From Reticulitermes speratus (lineage: Eukaryota; Arthropoda; Insecta; Blattodea; Rhinotermitidae): a stretch of DNA of 64,000 bases. The notes beneath the pieces are model-generated. The model did no database searches and was not told where the DNA came from. It saw nothing but the letters and a program-made list of their open reading frames with translations. The stretch is from assembly GCA_021186555.1 (NCBI GenBank), contig JAJKFL010000006.1:29199478-29263477 (forward strand), given 5' to 3'. The translations under genes and the position numbers were made by a program. This document shows, piece after piece, positions 60,701 to 64,000 of the stretch. Positions within the stretch are counted from its first letter, which is position 1, and each line of letters starts with the position of its first letter.

Positions 60701-62246
60701 TGGTACATGTCTCTACCTTGTCTAGGGGAAAAAATTGCCGGTACTAACTCCTTGACAAACTAAATGGTCTAGTATATTCACACCTTGAGAGAAAAAAGTG
60801 CTAGAACTCCCTCCTTGACAGATGGTAAAGATGAAAATGCCCTTTGTCTTTTGTGTGTGTCTGTGTTTGCAAAAGTATTTGTTGATATTATTGTTTCATA
60901 TTGTGATAATATTGTTGGAATAAAAGCAACATGTAAGATCTGTTTTTCCCCATTTCTAAGTCTGTAATATTCATCTAATGAATCACCATCTTTAAAGATG
61001 CCAGTATGATGTACTGTTACATACCATCACAAAAAAGAAACACTGGTACATTTAGAGTACTGGCTGGACGATCCAGGGTTCAAATCCCGGTTGGAGCAAG
61101 ATACTTTTCTGTTCCTTTCCCAGAAGTTAACCACTCACTTCCATCTAGTGCCGAGGTTAAGAATGAGTGGAGCTATACCTCTACTCCCCCATATGCCTTC
61201 ATGGCGTGGACAGGAAAAACTTTACCTTAAACTTTACGGATTTTTTCTTTTACTTTTATGTCTGCCACTTTATTTCTCTCATGCTTACCGAGATTATGAT
61301 AAATAAAGAATATCAAGACAACTGACTGGGGGAAAAATTATATAGAATAATTTCATGTTCCACCTCTCTACTGAATGGTTGGCACTGAGAGAAACTACAA
61401 AAATGTCAGAATAATCAGATTCACAATTTGATGTACAGATCTTTCAAACTGTTCTAGTAAAGAGCTACGTCACTTAGTTTCATAAAAACAAAACATAAAC
61501 ACATTTAAACTCACGTTCTCAAAATTACCACAATAACAGTATACTGAAAACAAGTTTCAATTTGCACCATTAGTCTCCGTCTGTTGGGCAACAACTGTAA
61601 ATCACAAATTAATGTAAGAATTACACATTTTCTAACACTAACATCATGTCATATTTGTAACATTTCATGAAAACAAATTAAATTTTTCAGCTGTTATGAG
61701 TCTAGTGACTTCTGCATCTTGTTGAAGTTCAACACTGACTGTTCAATGACTCTGCATCTATGATGTGGAATGTCACCAAATTAATGTGAGGAAAATTTTA
61801 AATGTAGAAAAGCAGCCTTCAGATTCACAGGTGGTATCCACCATACATGTATGCAATTTGAAATCATTGTGTATTGTGACCTATAAATATGACTATAAGG
61901 ATCTATTTAAAAGGATTATTATCACAGAATCTACCGGGGGGGGGGGGGAACGAAGTTATGAAAAATCCTCAATCATAAAAGTCATGTATTGAGCAGATAT
62001 ACAAAGTGTCCTGTATATCCCCCACAAAAGTCAAATAACTTACTACACAGCTGAACTGGTTACAGAGTCAAGTAACTTCTCTTGTACTGCTTTAAAAATG
62101 TTGAGATAATGTAATATAAAAAATCTTACCAGATATGCAAAGGTAGGGAACAGAATTCGACCATCAATGACATGCCCAGCATACACTCGGTCTTGGACAT
62201 GACTCAGGCTCACTGACACATCATCTTCCCCAGAGGTAGTGTTTAC
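30867..62246 (-). CDS. FASN-like: Divergent type I fatty acid synthase paralogue, DH to TE part (20 exons seen; 5' part outside window)
   Basis: Animal fatty acid synthases are cytosolic multidomain enzymes that build acyl chains from malonyl-CoA using NADPH, in the order KS-MAT-DH-pseudoMT-ER-KR-ACP-TE. Twenty minus-strand coding blocks here follow that order from DH to TE and end in a stop at 30867-30869. Each has GT donor and AG acceptor sites, and the phases agree at every junction but one (ER exon 41681 to KR exon 37478), where a short exon must be missing from my reading. The blocks total about 3.86 kb (about 1,290 residues), close to the canonical length for this part. KS and MAT are expected right of 64000. 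DH His and the TE Ser/Asp/His are kept. The KR active site, the KR and ER nucleotide motifs and ACP are degraded or missing. There are no internal stops. In insects such paralogues often serve cuticular or specialised lipids; that role is inference here. Confidence 0.88.
31283..31516 (-). CDS. FAS-like exon: thioesterase lid and core
   Basis: 78 codons, phase 0 to 0, acceptor TTTTAATGTCAG, donor [24 protein letters not shown] and [20 protein letters not shown] match the FAS TE pattern L(L)xLPxWExRL ... YxGxVTLIRA. It links in frame with the preceding and following exons. Confidence 0.88.
32140..32275 (+). repeat. Interspersed-repeat fragment with coding-like end
   Basis: Plus-strand frame [20 protein letters not shown] and minus-strand frame [20 protein letters not shown] both match phrases I know from a repeat found many times in insect genomes (VFWxMTPCxLVxGYQRFGG / KMEAxxxSETLVxxYxxTRR). 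The element type is uncertain. CpG-rich compared with its surroundings. Confidence 0.5.
32541..32762 (-). CDS. FAS-like exon: thioesterase nucleophile Ser and Asp
   Basis: 74 codons, phase 0 to 0, acceptor CATGTTCAG, donor [26 protein letters not shown] matches the TE GxSxG nucleophile region (family GPYxxxGYSxGAxxAFEMA), and RVMLLDGA supplies the conserved Asp (family LxLIDGSP). Confidence 0.93.
32841..33357. mobile_element. Inverted-repeat element with hammerhead-like motif, interrupted by a SINE
   Basis: The left arm (32841-32887 plus 33075-33150) and right arm (33231-33357) are reverse complements; ATTTAATACATCAACCAACAA pairs with the right end. The right arm has CTGAGGA (33266-33272), stem II GGCACC/GGTGCC, GAAAC and ACATGTA. 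The left arm has a decayed version on the minus strand (33085-33111). The SINE at 32888-33074 was inserted afterwards. Confidence 0.7.
32888..33074 (-). repeat. SINE family C fragment nested in an inverted-repeat element
   Basis: Plus strand starts AAAGGTAAAGGTAAAGTTCACCC and ends CCAGGGCCGGTCTGGACGG; the tRNA head is missing. It splits the left arm of the hammerhead-bearing inverted repeat 32841-33357, so it inserted later. Confidence 0.82.
33627..33920. mobile_element. Possible third element with related termini
   Basis: CAGTGGCGTAGCAG at 33627 and TACGCCACTAG ending at 33921 are inverted and resemble the hAT-like MITE ends. The interior is unlike the other two copies and no target duplication is clear. 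Confidence 0.35.
34245..34537 (-). CDS. FAS-like exon: KR-TE linker and start of thioesterase
   Basis: 293 bp, phase 1 to 0, acceptor AAATGTTTCAG, donor GTAAAT. It begins [18 protein letters not shown], where an acyl carrier domain with (G)xDSL would be expected, but no clear ACP motif is present. It then gives [20 protein letters not shown], the TE opening (family PLFLVHPIEGxxxxFxxLA), and SLSETASML. Confidence 0.88.
34800..34895 (+). ncRNA. Hammerhead-ribozyme-like motif in a FAS-like intron
   Basis: ACCCC-CTGATGA (34805-34811), stem II GGCTT...AAGCT, GAAAC (34827-34831), ATATATA, then GGGGC, which pairs with the leading CCCC as stem I. It is followed by the family end AGTGCATTTGTTGGTTT. 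All three stems can form, but it lies antisense to the host gene. Confidence 0.62.
34925..35345 (-). pseudogene. LINE 3' fragment beginning at the LYGCET motif, copy 1
   Basis: The minus strand reads VVLYGCET, decayed ...SFTLGKECG..., then [17 protein letters not shown], matching the LINE ORF2 end LYGCETWTLTLREE...WEDNIKMDLxxxGxDxxxWI. Stops throughout. It begins within 45 bp of the FAS-like donor at 35388. Confidence 0.7.
35388..35688 (-). CDS. FAS-like exon: ketoreductase C-terminal half, catalytic motif missing
   Basis: 301 bp, phase 0 to 1, acceptor TGTCTGCTTTAG, donor [20 protein letters not shown] matches the KR segment (V)xGTLNLDxVSRE, and [13 protein letters not shown] matches RRxEGLPxLAVQW. 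Between them the family has SSVSCGRGNAGQSNYGFAN with the catalytic Ser, Tyr and Asn; here only [12 protein letters not shown] remains, about 19 residues shorter. The end ([12 protein letters not shown]) matches the family's VLSSxVxAEK. Confidence 0.9.
36195..36330 (-). repeat. Second fragment of the VFWxMTPxxLV repeat
   Basis: The minus frame [20 protein letters not shown] then LHLQPCC parallels [27 protein letters not shown] of the copy at 32140, with clear decay. Confidence 0.45.
36571..36870 (+). pseudogene. LINE C-terminal fragment, plus strand
   Basis: [27 protein letters not shown] then [13 protein letters not shown] and FRFHKMK match the same LINE C-terminus (SPNIIRxIKSRRMRWAGHVARM...VDWIHLAQDRDQW...FHKM), with stops in place of conserved residues. 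Confidence 0.75.
37006..37150 (-). repeat. SINE family B, degenerate intronic copy
   Basis: Contains the family B-box region on the minus strand (GGGTTCGATCCTTGTCCA near 37088) and body to GTATTATTCCACCAATGCTC. It lies in the FAS-like intron just left of exon 37219. CpGs have mostly decayed. Confidence 0.65.
37219..37478 (-). CDS. FAS-like exon: ketoreductase N-terminal half
   Basis: 260 bp, phase 1 to 0, acceptor TTGTTGTAG, donor [25 protein letters not shown] sits where the family has GGLGGFGLELAxWLVxRGA, so the nucleotide-binding glycines are lost while the following helix (AEWLVxRGA) is kept. The remainder follows the KR fold to [12 protein letters not shown] (family GGVFNLAVVL). Confidence 0.9.
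37918..38215 (-). repeat. SINE family C, old intronic copy with decayed tRNA head
   Basis: Body markers CTATGAAGGCATAGGG, CTTAACCTTGGCACTAGATG and the degraded head (GGCAGGAATCAAACCATGATT, then ACTAAGCTATGGGCTGG on the minus strand) are all present. Almost all CpGs have become TpG/CpA, in line with the CpG depletion of the gene body. Confidence 0.78.
38715..39000. mobile_element. hAT-like MITE, copy 2, with 8-bp target duplication
   Basis: The element 38723-38992 starts CAAGGACATAGCTAGG and ends CCTAGCTATGCCACTG. Flanks are CAGACACA (38715-38722) and CAGACATA (38993-39000), 7 of 8 matching, as expected for the hAT superfamily. It shares internal blocks with copy 1 (AAATTATTGAG, TTCATAATTTCTG). 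Confidence 0.8.
39505..39870 (+). pseudogene. LINE C-terminal fragment, plus strand
   Basis: [17 protein letters not shown] then [20 protein letters not shown] and [18 protein letters not shown], with one frame change. Clear match to the LINE family seen repeatedly in this window. It ends 110 bp before the pogo element. Confidence 0.82.
39981..40885 (+). mobile_element. Pogo/Tigger-type element, internally deleted
   Basis: CCGTATATTCTCGAATCTAATCCGCAC begins at 39983 and its exact reverse complement ends at 40883, both bordered by TA (39981-39982, 40884-40885), the Tc1/mariner-class target duplication. Subterminal copies of CGAATCTAATCCGCACC recur near 40010, 40069 and 40808. At 0.9 kb it is much shorter than autonomous elements (usually over 2 kb). 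High CpG content within a CpG-poor gene body suggests recent arrival. It sits in a FAS-like intron, opposite strand. Confidence 0.9.
40300..40671 (+). pseudogene. Pogo-type transposase remnant (N-terminal DNA-binding part)
   Basis: Starts [20 protein letters not shown], then an [33 protein letters not shown] (40352-40441), typical of Tigger/pogo or CENP-B-like N-termini. An in-frame TGA at 40585 interrupts it. Readthrough gives [15 protein letters not shown], the usual start of the second (CENP-B-type) HTH, then an acidic MSDDGESGE end. The DDE catalytic core is absent, so the copy is non-autonomous. Confidence 0.85.
40886..41408. mobile_element. MITE with about 80-bp terminal inverted repeats
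   Basis: Left arm ATATAAAACTTACTGCATGTTAGAGTGTGTGTTGG... (40886-40975) pairs with the right arm ending ...CAAGCAGTAAGTTGTATTATATATAC (41330-41408). Both contain TTGGAAATGACCTYCTTCAACTCTCA. The interior has no ORF of note. It abuts the pogo element. Confidence 0.75.
41681..41861 (-). CDS. FAS-like exon: end of enoyl reductase
   Basis: 181 bp, phase 1 to 2, acceptor ACTATACAG, donor [21 protein letters not shown] matches GMxxFLKNxxFHGVxLD. The C-terminal part, [18 protein letters not shown], matches the V(R/Q)PLxxxVFxxxxxExAFR segment. Its phase-2 end does not join the next recognised exon (phase-1 start), implying one unseen short exon of length 3n+2. Confidence 0.88.
42349..42541 (-). CDS. 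FAS-like exon: enoyl reductase, Rossmann second half
   Basis: 193 bp, phase 0 to 1, acceptor GGTGTTTGCAG, donor [22 protein letters not shown] and [13 protein letters not shown] match the family's TxGKGVDLVLNSLxxEKLQASVRCLAxxGRFLEIG. Confidence 0.9.
43398..43419. repeat. Poly(G) run of 22
   Basis: An uninterrupted G homopolymer in an intron; length is likely unreliable in assemblies. Related C/G runs occur at 43623-43643, 61937-61948, about 62310-62320 and 62721-62736. Confidence 0.85.
43644..43680. repeat. (CA)n microsatellite
   Basis: ACACACAC... with minor interruptions, next to a poly(C) tract; intronic. Confidence 0.85.
43845..44024 (-). CDS. FAS-like exon: enoyl reductase nucleotide-binding region
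   Basis: 60 codons, phase 0 to 0, acceptor TATCTGCAG, donor [21 protein letters not shown] then [19 protein letters not shown] corresponds to the canonical IHSGSGGVGQAAI NADPH-binding loop. The GGVG core reads SCTG, so cofactor binding is doubtful. Confidence 0.93.
44248..44425. mobile_element. Short pogo/Tigger-type MITE, copy 1
   Basis: Element 44250-44423 begins CAGTAAACCCCTGATTTAATGA and ends TCATTAAATAGGGGTTTTACTG, bordered by TA on both sides. The interior repeats the terminal word (ATTTAGTGAAAT, ATTTAATGAAA). Length is 174 bp. Confidence 0.8.
44480..44906 (-). pseudogene. LINE 3' fragment beginning at the LYGCET motif, copy 2
   Basis: Minus strand TGTTGTTTTACGTTTTTGTGAAATTTGATCTCTCACATTAAGGG parallels copies 1 and 3, followed by decayed C-terminal coding and the stretch CCTCATTCTAAGTTCAAG shared in position. 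Relic only. Confidence 0.6.
45151..45327 (-). CDS. FAS-like exon: enoyl reductase N-terminal fold
   Basis: 59 codons, phase 0 to 0, acceptor TTCTTTCAG, donor [24 protein letters not shown] aligns with LGxEFSGRxxxGxRVMGM, and [14 protein letters not shown] with the family's ...EAATVPVVYxT. These are diagnostic MDR-type ER sequences. Confidence 0.92.
45366..45432 (-). repeat. SINE family C tail fragment
   Basis: Plus strand AAAGTTGTCCCTGTATACACCATGAAGGCATACAGGGGGAG matches the 3' part of family C. Only about 65 bases are recognisable. Confidence 0.6.
45809..45878 (-). CDS. FAS-like small exon: start of enoyl reductase
   Basis: 70 bp, phase 2 to 0, acceptor TTTTGTTACAG, donor GTGAGG. It encodes [20 protein letters not shown], equivalent to the ER start where the family has VxVYYAxLNFRDxMxATGK. 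The LNFRD motif has become LSAKNTD. Confidence 0.8.
46528..46767 (-). repeat. 3' untranslated part and (AATTC)n tail of the retrotransposon relic
   Basis: The minus strand runs from the ORF stop to AATAAATTCAATTCAATTCAC at about 46528, a short tandem tail as used by several LINE clades in place of poly(A). Confidence 0.6.
46768..47300 (-). pseudogene. Non-LTR retrotransposon reverse transcriptase C-terminus, relic
   Basis: [40 protein letters not shown] and [20 protein letters not shown] then [14 protein letters not shown] are characteristic of an insect LINE ORF2 C-terminus. Two overlapping frames imply one frameshift near 47035. The 3' sequence ends in an (AATTC)n tail at about 46530-46545. 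Confidence 0.85.
47734..47928 (-). CDS. FAS-like exon: pre-ER block with WG motif
   Basis: 195 bp, phase 2 to 2, acceptor TTTTTCAG, donor GTATGT. It encodes [18 protein letters not shown], matching the family's DLVxNVYRDGxWGSFRHx immediately before the ER domain. Confidence 0.88.
48025..48510 (-). pseudogene. LINE C-terminal fragment with internal tandem duplication
   Basis: [20 protein letters not shown] then [20 protein letters not shown] and WIHV match [20 protein letters not shown](H)RWEDNIKxDLxExGxxxVDWIHLA. Upstream (48256-48510) a unit of about 88 bp coding for the RWAGYVACM...[13 protein letters not shown] segment is repeated twice nearly identically, with a third, diverged copy. Confidence 0.78.
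48992..49185 (-). CDS. FAS-like exon: pre-ER linker
   Basis: 194 bp, phase 0 to 2, acceptor TGATGCAG, donor GTAAGT. It encodes SSWLEQL...RLYLVAE then [15 protein letters not shown], resembling the FAS stretch W(V/L)xxL...VWLV...GILGLVNCLRREPG. In canonical enzymes this is a highly conserved segment; here it is diverged. Confidence 0.8.
50690..50832. repeat. Compound (GAT)/(CCA) trinucleotide repeat
   Basis: GATGATGATG, then interrupted CCACCACTACCACC and a purer (CCA)n block near 50801-50828. Intronic; no exon signals. Confidence 0.85.
51189..51425 (-). CDS. FAS-like exon: central structural region
   Basis: 79 codons, phase 0 to 0, acceptor TACATCACAG, donor [24 protein letters not shown] followed by GGFLL-type residues resembles the FAS segment in which a strand and an 'L...L...L..GGF.L' pattern precede the ER domain. 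Confidence 0.75.
51727..51772. repeat. Compound (CA)n(TC)n microsatellite
   Basis: CACACACACACATACACAG then 14 or more TC units. Intronic. Confidence 0.85.
52345..52745. mobile_element. Long inverted-repeat element with hammerhead-like motif
   Basis: Arms of about 68 bases, nearly identical: 52345-52412 (CAAATAATAAAACCAACGAATGC...) against 52679-52745. On the minus strand the left arm carries ACCC-CTGAGGA (52438-52444), a perfect stem II GGAACTTTAAAGTTCC, GAAAC (52416-52420), ACACGTGT and GTA-GGGT, which pairs with ACCC. This is the most complete motif of the set. An A-run follows at about 52778. Confidence 0.75.
53132..53290 (-). CDS. FAS-like exon: central pseudo-methyltransferase region
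   Basis: 53 codons, phase 0 to 0, acceptor CTTCACAG, donor GTAAAA. It encodes CLQLAMENC then a VTVIELTN strand. This position in animal FAS is the catalytically silent methyltransferase-like structural domain. Conservation is moderate; assignment rests on order and phase. Confidence 0.75.
54378..54538 (-). CDS. FAS-like exon: end of DH / start of central linker
   Basis: 161 bp, phase 1 to 0, acceptor TGCTCACAG, donor GTGAGA. The pattern [18 protein letters not shown] then VKFLPHI matches the family's xVxxGGVEIRGLKA...LEKYxFxP region that follows DH. Confidence 0.82.
54720..55215 (-). pseudogene. LINE 3' fragment, copy 4
   Basis: The minus strand contains [20 protein letters not shown] then [20 protein letters not shown], matching LREExRLRVFENxVLRKIFGxKRxExxGEWRKLHNxEL. 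3' sequence AATTCCTTGACTAGCTGAGG and AGAACTTTCTGCATGG marks the same end as copy 3. Lies in the intron between exons 54538 and 55962. Confidence 0.78.
55463..55930 (-). pseudogene. LINE 3' fragment beginning at the LYGCET motif, copy 3, with (AGTT)n tail
   Basis: Minus strand starts TGTTGTTTTATATGGGTGTAAAACTTGATC and runs through decayed C-terminal coding to AGAAGGACTCTGCTAAGTGG and a tail of six AGTT units (55461-55483). It starts about 30 bp from the FAS-like donor at 55962. Confidence 0.7.
55962..56189 (-). CDS. FAS-like exon: dehydratase, second catalytic block
   Basis: 228 bp, phase 1 to 1, acceptor TTATAG, donor GTGATAAGT. It encodes [18 protein letters not shown], which aligns with the family's DNWVxFxDxxLQ. 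The catalytic Asp of that motif is Glu here. The ORF runs on past the donor into a retroelement relic, but phase and homology favour splicing at this donor. Confidence 0.87.
57404..57661 (-). CDS. FAS-like exon: dehydratase, central block
   Basis: 258 bp, phase 1 to 1, acceptor TGATCCAG, donor GTGAGA. It encodes [21 protein letters not shown], very close to the family's EVYKELRLRGYDYGPxFxG, and continues into the GILEA segment. Family match is strong and the frame is clean. Confidence 0.92.
58859..58967 (-). CDS. FAS-like exon: dehydratase, second block
   Basis: 109 bp, phase 0 to 1, acceptor TTTCTGTTTAG, donor GTATGT. It encodes [19 protein letters not shown], matching the conserved DH segment (L-P-V-x-F-E-x-V-x-I) just after the active-site helix. 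The intron to the previous exon is about 3.2 kb and holds a mariner relic, a small MITE and a SINE. Confidence 0.88.
59141..59425 (-). pseudogene. Mariner transposase C-terminal relic in a FAS-like intron
   Basis: [37 protein letters not shown]...EFQEWLKT...GIRNLVDH, read with one shift, parallels the mariner block ARPHxAxxTxxxIxxxxWExLxHPPYSPDLAPSDYHLFxxL. The catalytic third Asp context (SPDLAPSD) is degraded. Confidence 0.78.
60348..60526. mobile_element. Short pogo/Tigger-type MITE, copy 2
   Basis: Element 60350-60524 begins CAGAAGAACCCGGATAAGAAGTC and ends GACTTCTTAACAGGGTTCTACTG, with TA at both sides. The word AAGAAGTC or its complement recurs inside. Length is 175 bp, the same architecture as the 44250 element but different sequence. 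Confidence 0.8.
61045..61235 (+). repeat. SINE family C, plus-strand intronic copy
   Basis: Degenerate B box CAGGGTTCAAATCCCGG, then CTTCCATCTAGTGCCGAGGTTAAGAATGAGTGG and ATGCCTTCATGGCGTGGACAGG, ending AACTTTACCTTA. The order matches the minus-strand copies. The A-box part is decayed. Confidence 0.78.
62130..62246 (-). CDS. FAS-like exon: start of dehydratase domain (catalytic His)
   Basis: 39 codons, phase 0 to 0, acceptor CATGAAG, donor GTAAGA. It encodes [11 protein letters not shown], matching the DH HxxxGxxxxP motif that carries the catalytic histidine. This is the most 5' exon I can place. Upstream KS/MAT exons are not visible before the window edge. Confidence 0.85.
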
Positions 62247-62337
62247 CTTCATGAAAATAAATCAGTATTTGTTTCAAGTGTGCATGCAGATTTTTTTTTT
62301 TTTGGGTGGTGGGGGGGGTTACCCTGAATGTGTATAC

Positions 62338-62400
62338 ACACACATGCACGCACACACACATGCACGCACGCACACATATTATATATATATATATGTATGT
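62338..62400. repeat. Compound (CA)n/(CACG)/(AT)n microsatellite
   Basis: ACACACATGCACGCACACACATGCACGCACGC then a TATATATATATATGTATGT run, preceded by T12 and G9 runs. Upstream of the first DH exon recognised. Confidence 0.8.
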
Positions 62401-62499
62401 ATGTATAATTGTTTGATTTTAAAAATCATGTTATAAAAATCATGTTGTAAGTATAACTGTAAGTTGCAACTGCACTTATATAAACACAAATATAATTAC

Positions 62500-63239
62500 A
62501 TGTTCCATGACTCACTCACCTAATTTAAATCACAATGACTAACATGCTTGGATTTTTTAATTTCATCTAAGACAACCTAAGTTTTCTATTTTATTTTTCA
62601 AAATTCTAATGTACTAGTCAACAGCTGATTTTAGTGGCAGATTTCAGCTGAAGGGTAAATCACACAAAACATGTAATATAATTGTGTCTACAAAATCTGT
62701 GTCTTTTAAATTTAGATTTGTGGGGGGGGGGGGGGGCTGCAGCTTGGCAATCCCCCCCCACCACCCTTGGGTGCGCCCTGATTTGCTTTATGAAAAAAGG
62801 CACAGAATAAGATGTTTGTTGTATCACAACAGTAACGTGGATAGTGACTAGTCCAATCACAGTCCCCGTTGTCATTATTTTCATATCTCCCCCTGGAGAA
62901 GTCTGAAAAAAAGATGACCGTTATATTTCCCATTGGTTCAGAACAATCCTATCTACTCTTCCCGCCTTTTGTAGCTGTACACACATTTTCTTTCTCCTTG
63001 TCACTTCAGCAACCACCTGAACCATTCAGTCACCATGAAGATAAAGGTAGTACATTCCTCCAAATTGTCAGAACATTCAACCACCACTTGGTGCAGAAAC
63101 CCAAAGCAAGATCATCAGTTTATTAACAACTGTGATAAAAGCCCAAAAACTTGTATAGATAAGAGTAACTTAAACAAACTGAAAGTATTTTACCTTCTCA
63201 GAAAAAATACATACAGACAGCAGAGCCACTAGTGCCTGA
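62500..63239. other. Unassigned stretch between the first recognised DH exon and the RT fragment
   Basis: Expected to be an intron of the FAS-like gene. It contains G- and C-runs (62721-62761) and no segment recognisable as KS, MAT or their linker. Confidence 0.45.
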
Positions 63240-64000
63240 ACCCAGTGCTTTGAGGTTGAGATAGCTATTGAAAAGCTAGAAAGGCACAAATCACCAGGTA
63301 TTGATCAAATTCCAACAGAACTGATTAAAGCAGGAGGTAGGACAATTCGTTCTGAGATCCATAAACTTATTAATTCTATTTGGAATAACAAGGAATTGCC
63401 TGAGCAGTGGAAGGAGTCAATCATTGTACCTATTTATATGAAGGGTGATAAAACAGGTTACAGTAATTATCAAGGCATATCACTTTTGTCAACCACATAC
63501 AAAATTCTATCCAAACATCCTTCTGTCAAGGTTAACTCCATATGCAGAGGAAATTATTGGGGAGCATCAGTGTGGATTTAGACGTAACAGGTCAACTACT
63601 GATCATATACAATTCAATTTAATTCAATTCAATTCAATACTGATCATATACTCTGCATTCATCAAATACTTGAGAAAAAATGGGAATGAAATGAGGCAGT
63701 ACATCAGCTATTTATAGACTTCAAGAAAACCTATCATTCTGTTAGGAGGGAGGTCTTGTATAATATTCTCATTGAGTTTGGTATCCCCATGAAACTAGTA
63801 AGGCTAGTAAAAATGTGTCTAAATGAAACCTATAGCAGAATCCTGGTAGACAAACATTTGTCTGACACATTTACTATTAAGAATGGTTTCAAACAAGAAG
63901 ATGCTTTATCGCCATTGCTTTTCAACTTTGCTTTGGAATATGCCATTAGGAGGGTTCAGACAAACCAGGAGGGCTTGAAATTAAATGGTACACATCAGCT
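63240..64000 (+). pseudogene. Non-LTR retrotransposon reverse transcriptase fragment, runs off the window
   Basis: IEKLERHKSPGIDQIPTELI, LPEQWKESIIVPIYMKGDKT and a shifted frame EEIIGEHQCGFRRNRSTTDH are RT finger/palm motifs (KxPGxDxIPxEL, P..WK.....I.KKGD...NYRGISLL...F, E.QxGFRxxRSTTD), followed by frames matching the FxDFKKAYDSxxRE and [17 protein letters not shown] regions. At least two frameshifts; no start, no end. Confidence 0.9.
63598..63651. repeat. (AATTC)n insertion flanked by a 13-bp duplication inside the RT fragment
   Basis: ACTGATCATATAC occurs at 63598-63610 and 63639-63651, with 28 bases of (AATTC)n-like sequence between. Removing one repeat plus the insert restores the frame from TTDH into ILCIHQILEKKW. 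Confidence 0.8.

Noticed and set aside
62712-62933. Proline/glycine-rich ORFs around 62720-62770.
   Set aside because: They are produced by G- and C-homopolymers and are not gene-like.
1-64000. CRISPR arrays, bacterial operons or phage.
   Set aside because: No spaced short direct repeats, ribosome-binding sites or dense ORFs; splice structure and SINEs show eukaryotic nuclear DNA.

Overview
This window looks like insect nuclear DNA. There are no operons and no long ORFs. Short coding blocks are flanked by consensus GT/AG splice sites, and tRNA-derived SINEs, non-LTR retrotransposon relics, mariner/pogo/hAT remnants and microsatellites are dense. The SINE families and reverse-transcriptase tail fragments resemble those I associate with cockroaches, termites and related insects (Blattodea/Polyneoptera). 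That placement is an inference from memory, not a search.

Layout. About 1-30,400 is intergenic: no protein gene is supportable there, and it holds SINEs, transposon relics, a 30-bp minisatellite (18,041-18,252), perfect palindromes and hammerhead-ribozyme-like repeats. About 30,400 to beyond 62,250 on the minus strand is one large intron-rich gene, a divergent animal-type (type I) fatty acid synthase. I could place 20 coding exons with splice sites. In gene order they run from the start of the dehydratase (DH, 62,246) through the pseudo-methyltransferase/linker region, enoyl reductase (ER) and ketoreductase (KR) to the thioesterase (TE) and stop codon (30,867). The ketosynthase and acyltransferase part must lie beyond the right edge. 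One short exon between the ER and KR blocks is required by reading phase but was not found. Introns contain SINEs, retrotransposon 3' ends, a pogo-type element with terminal inverted repeats, hAT-type and pogo-type MITEs, and a mariner relic. The right end (63,240-64,000) is a decayed reverse-transcriptase fragment on the plus strand.

The most interesting points are these. (1) The synthase keeps an open, splice-consistent reading frame and an intact thioesterase triad, but has lost the KR nucleotide-binding glycines and catalytic Tyr, has an altered ER nucleotide motif, has Glu for the second catalytic Asp of DH, and shows no recognisable acyl carrier protein. It looks like a constrained, repurposed paralogue rather than a housekeeping synthase. 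(2) A dispersed repeat family carries hammerhead-type cores (CUGANGA, stem II, GAAAC) followed by palindromic ACATGT/ACATATGT/ACACGTGT helix-III segments, often in inverted pairs, as in Penelope-like elements and retrozymes. (3) CpG is strongly depleted throughout the gene body, with young insertions standing out as CpG-rich islands, which suggests germline gene-body methylation.
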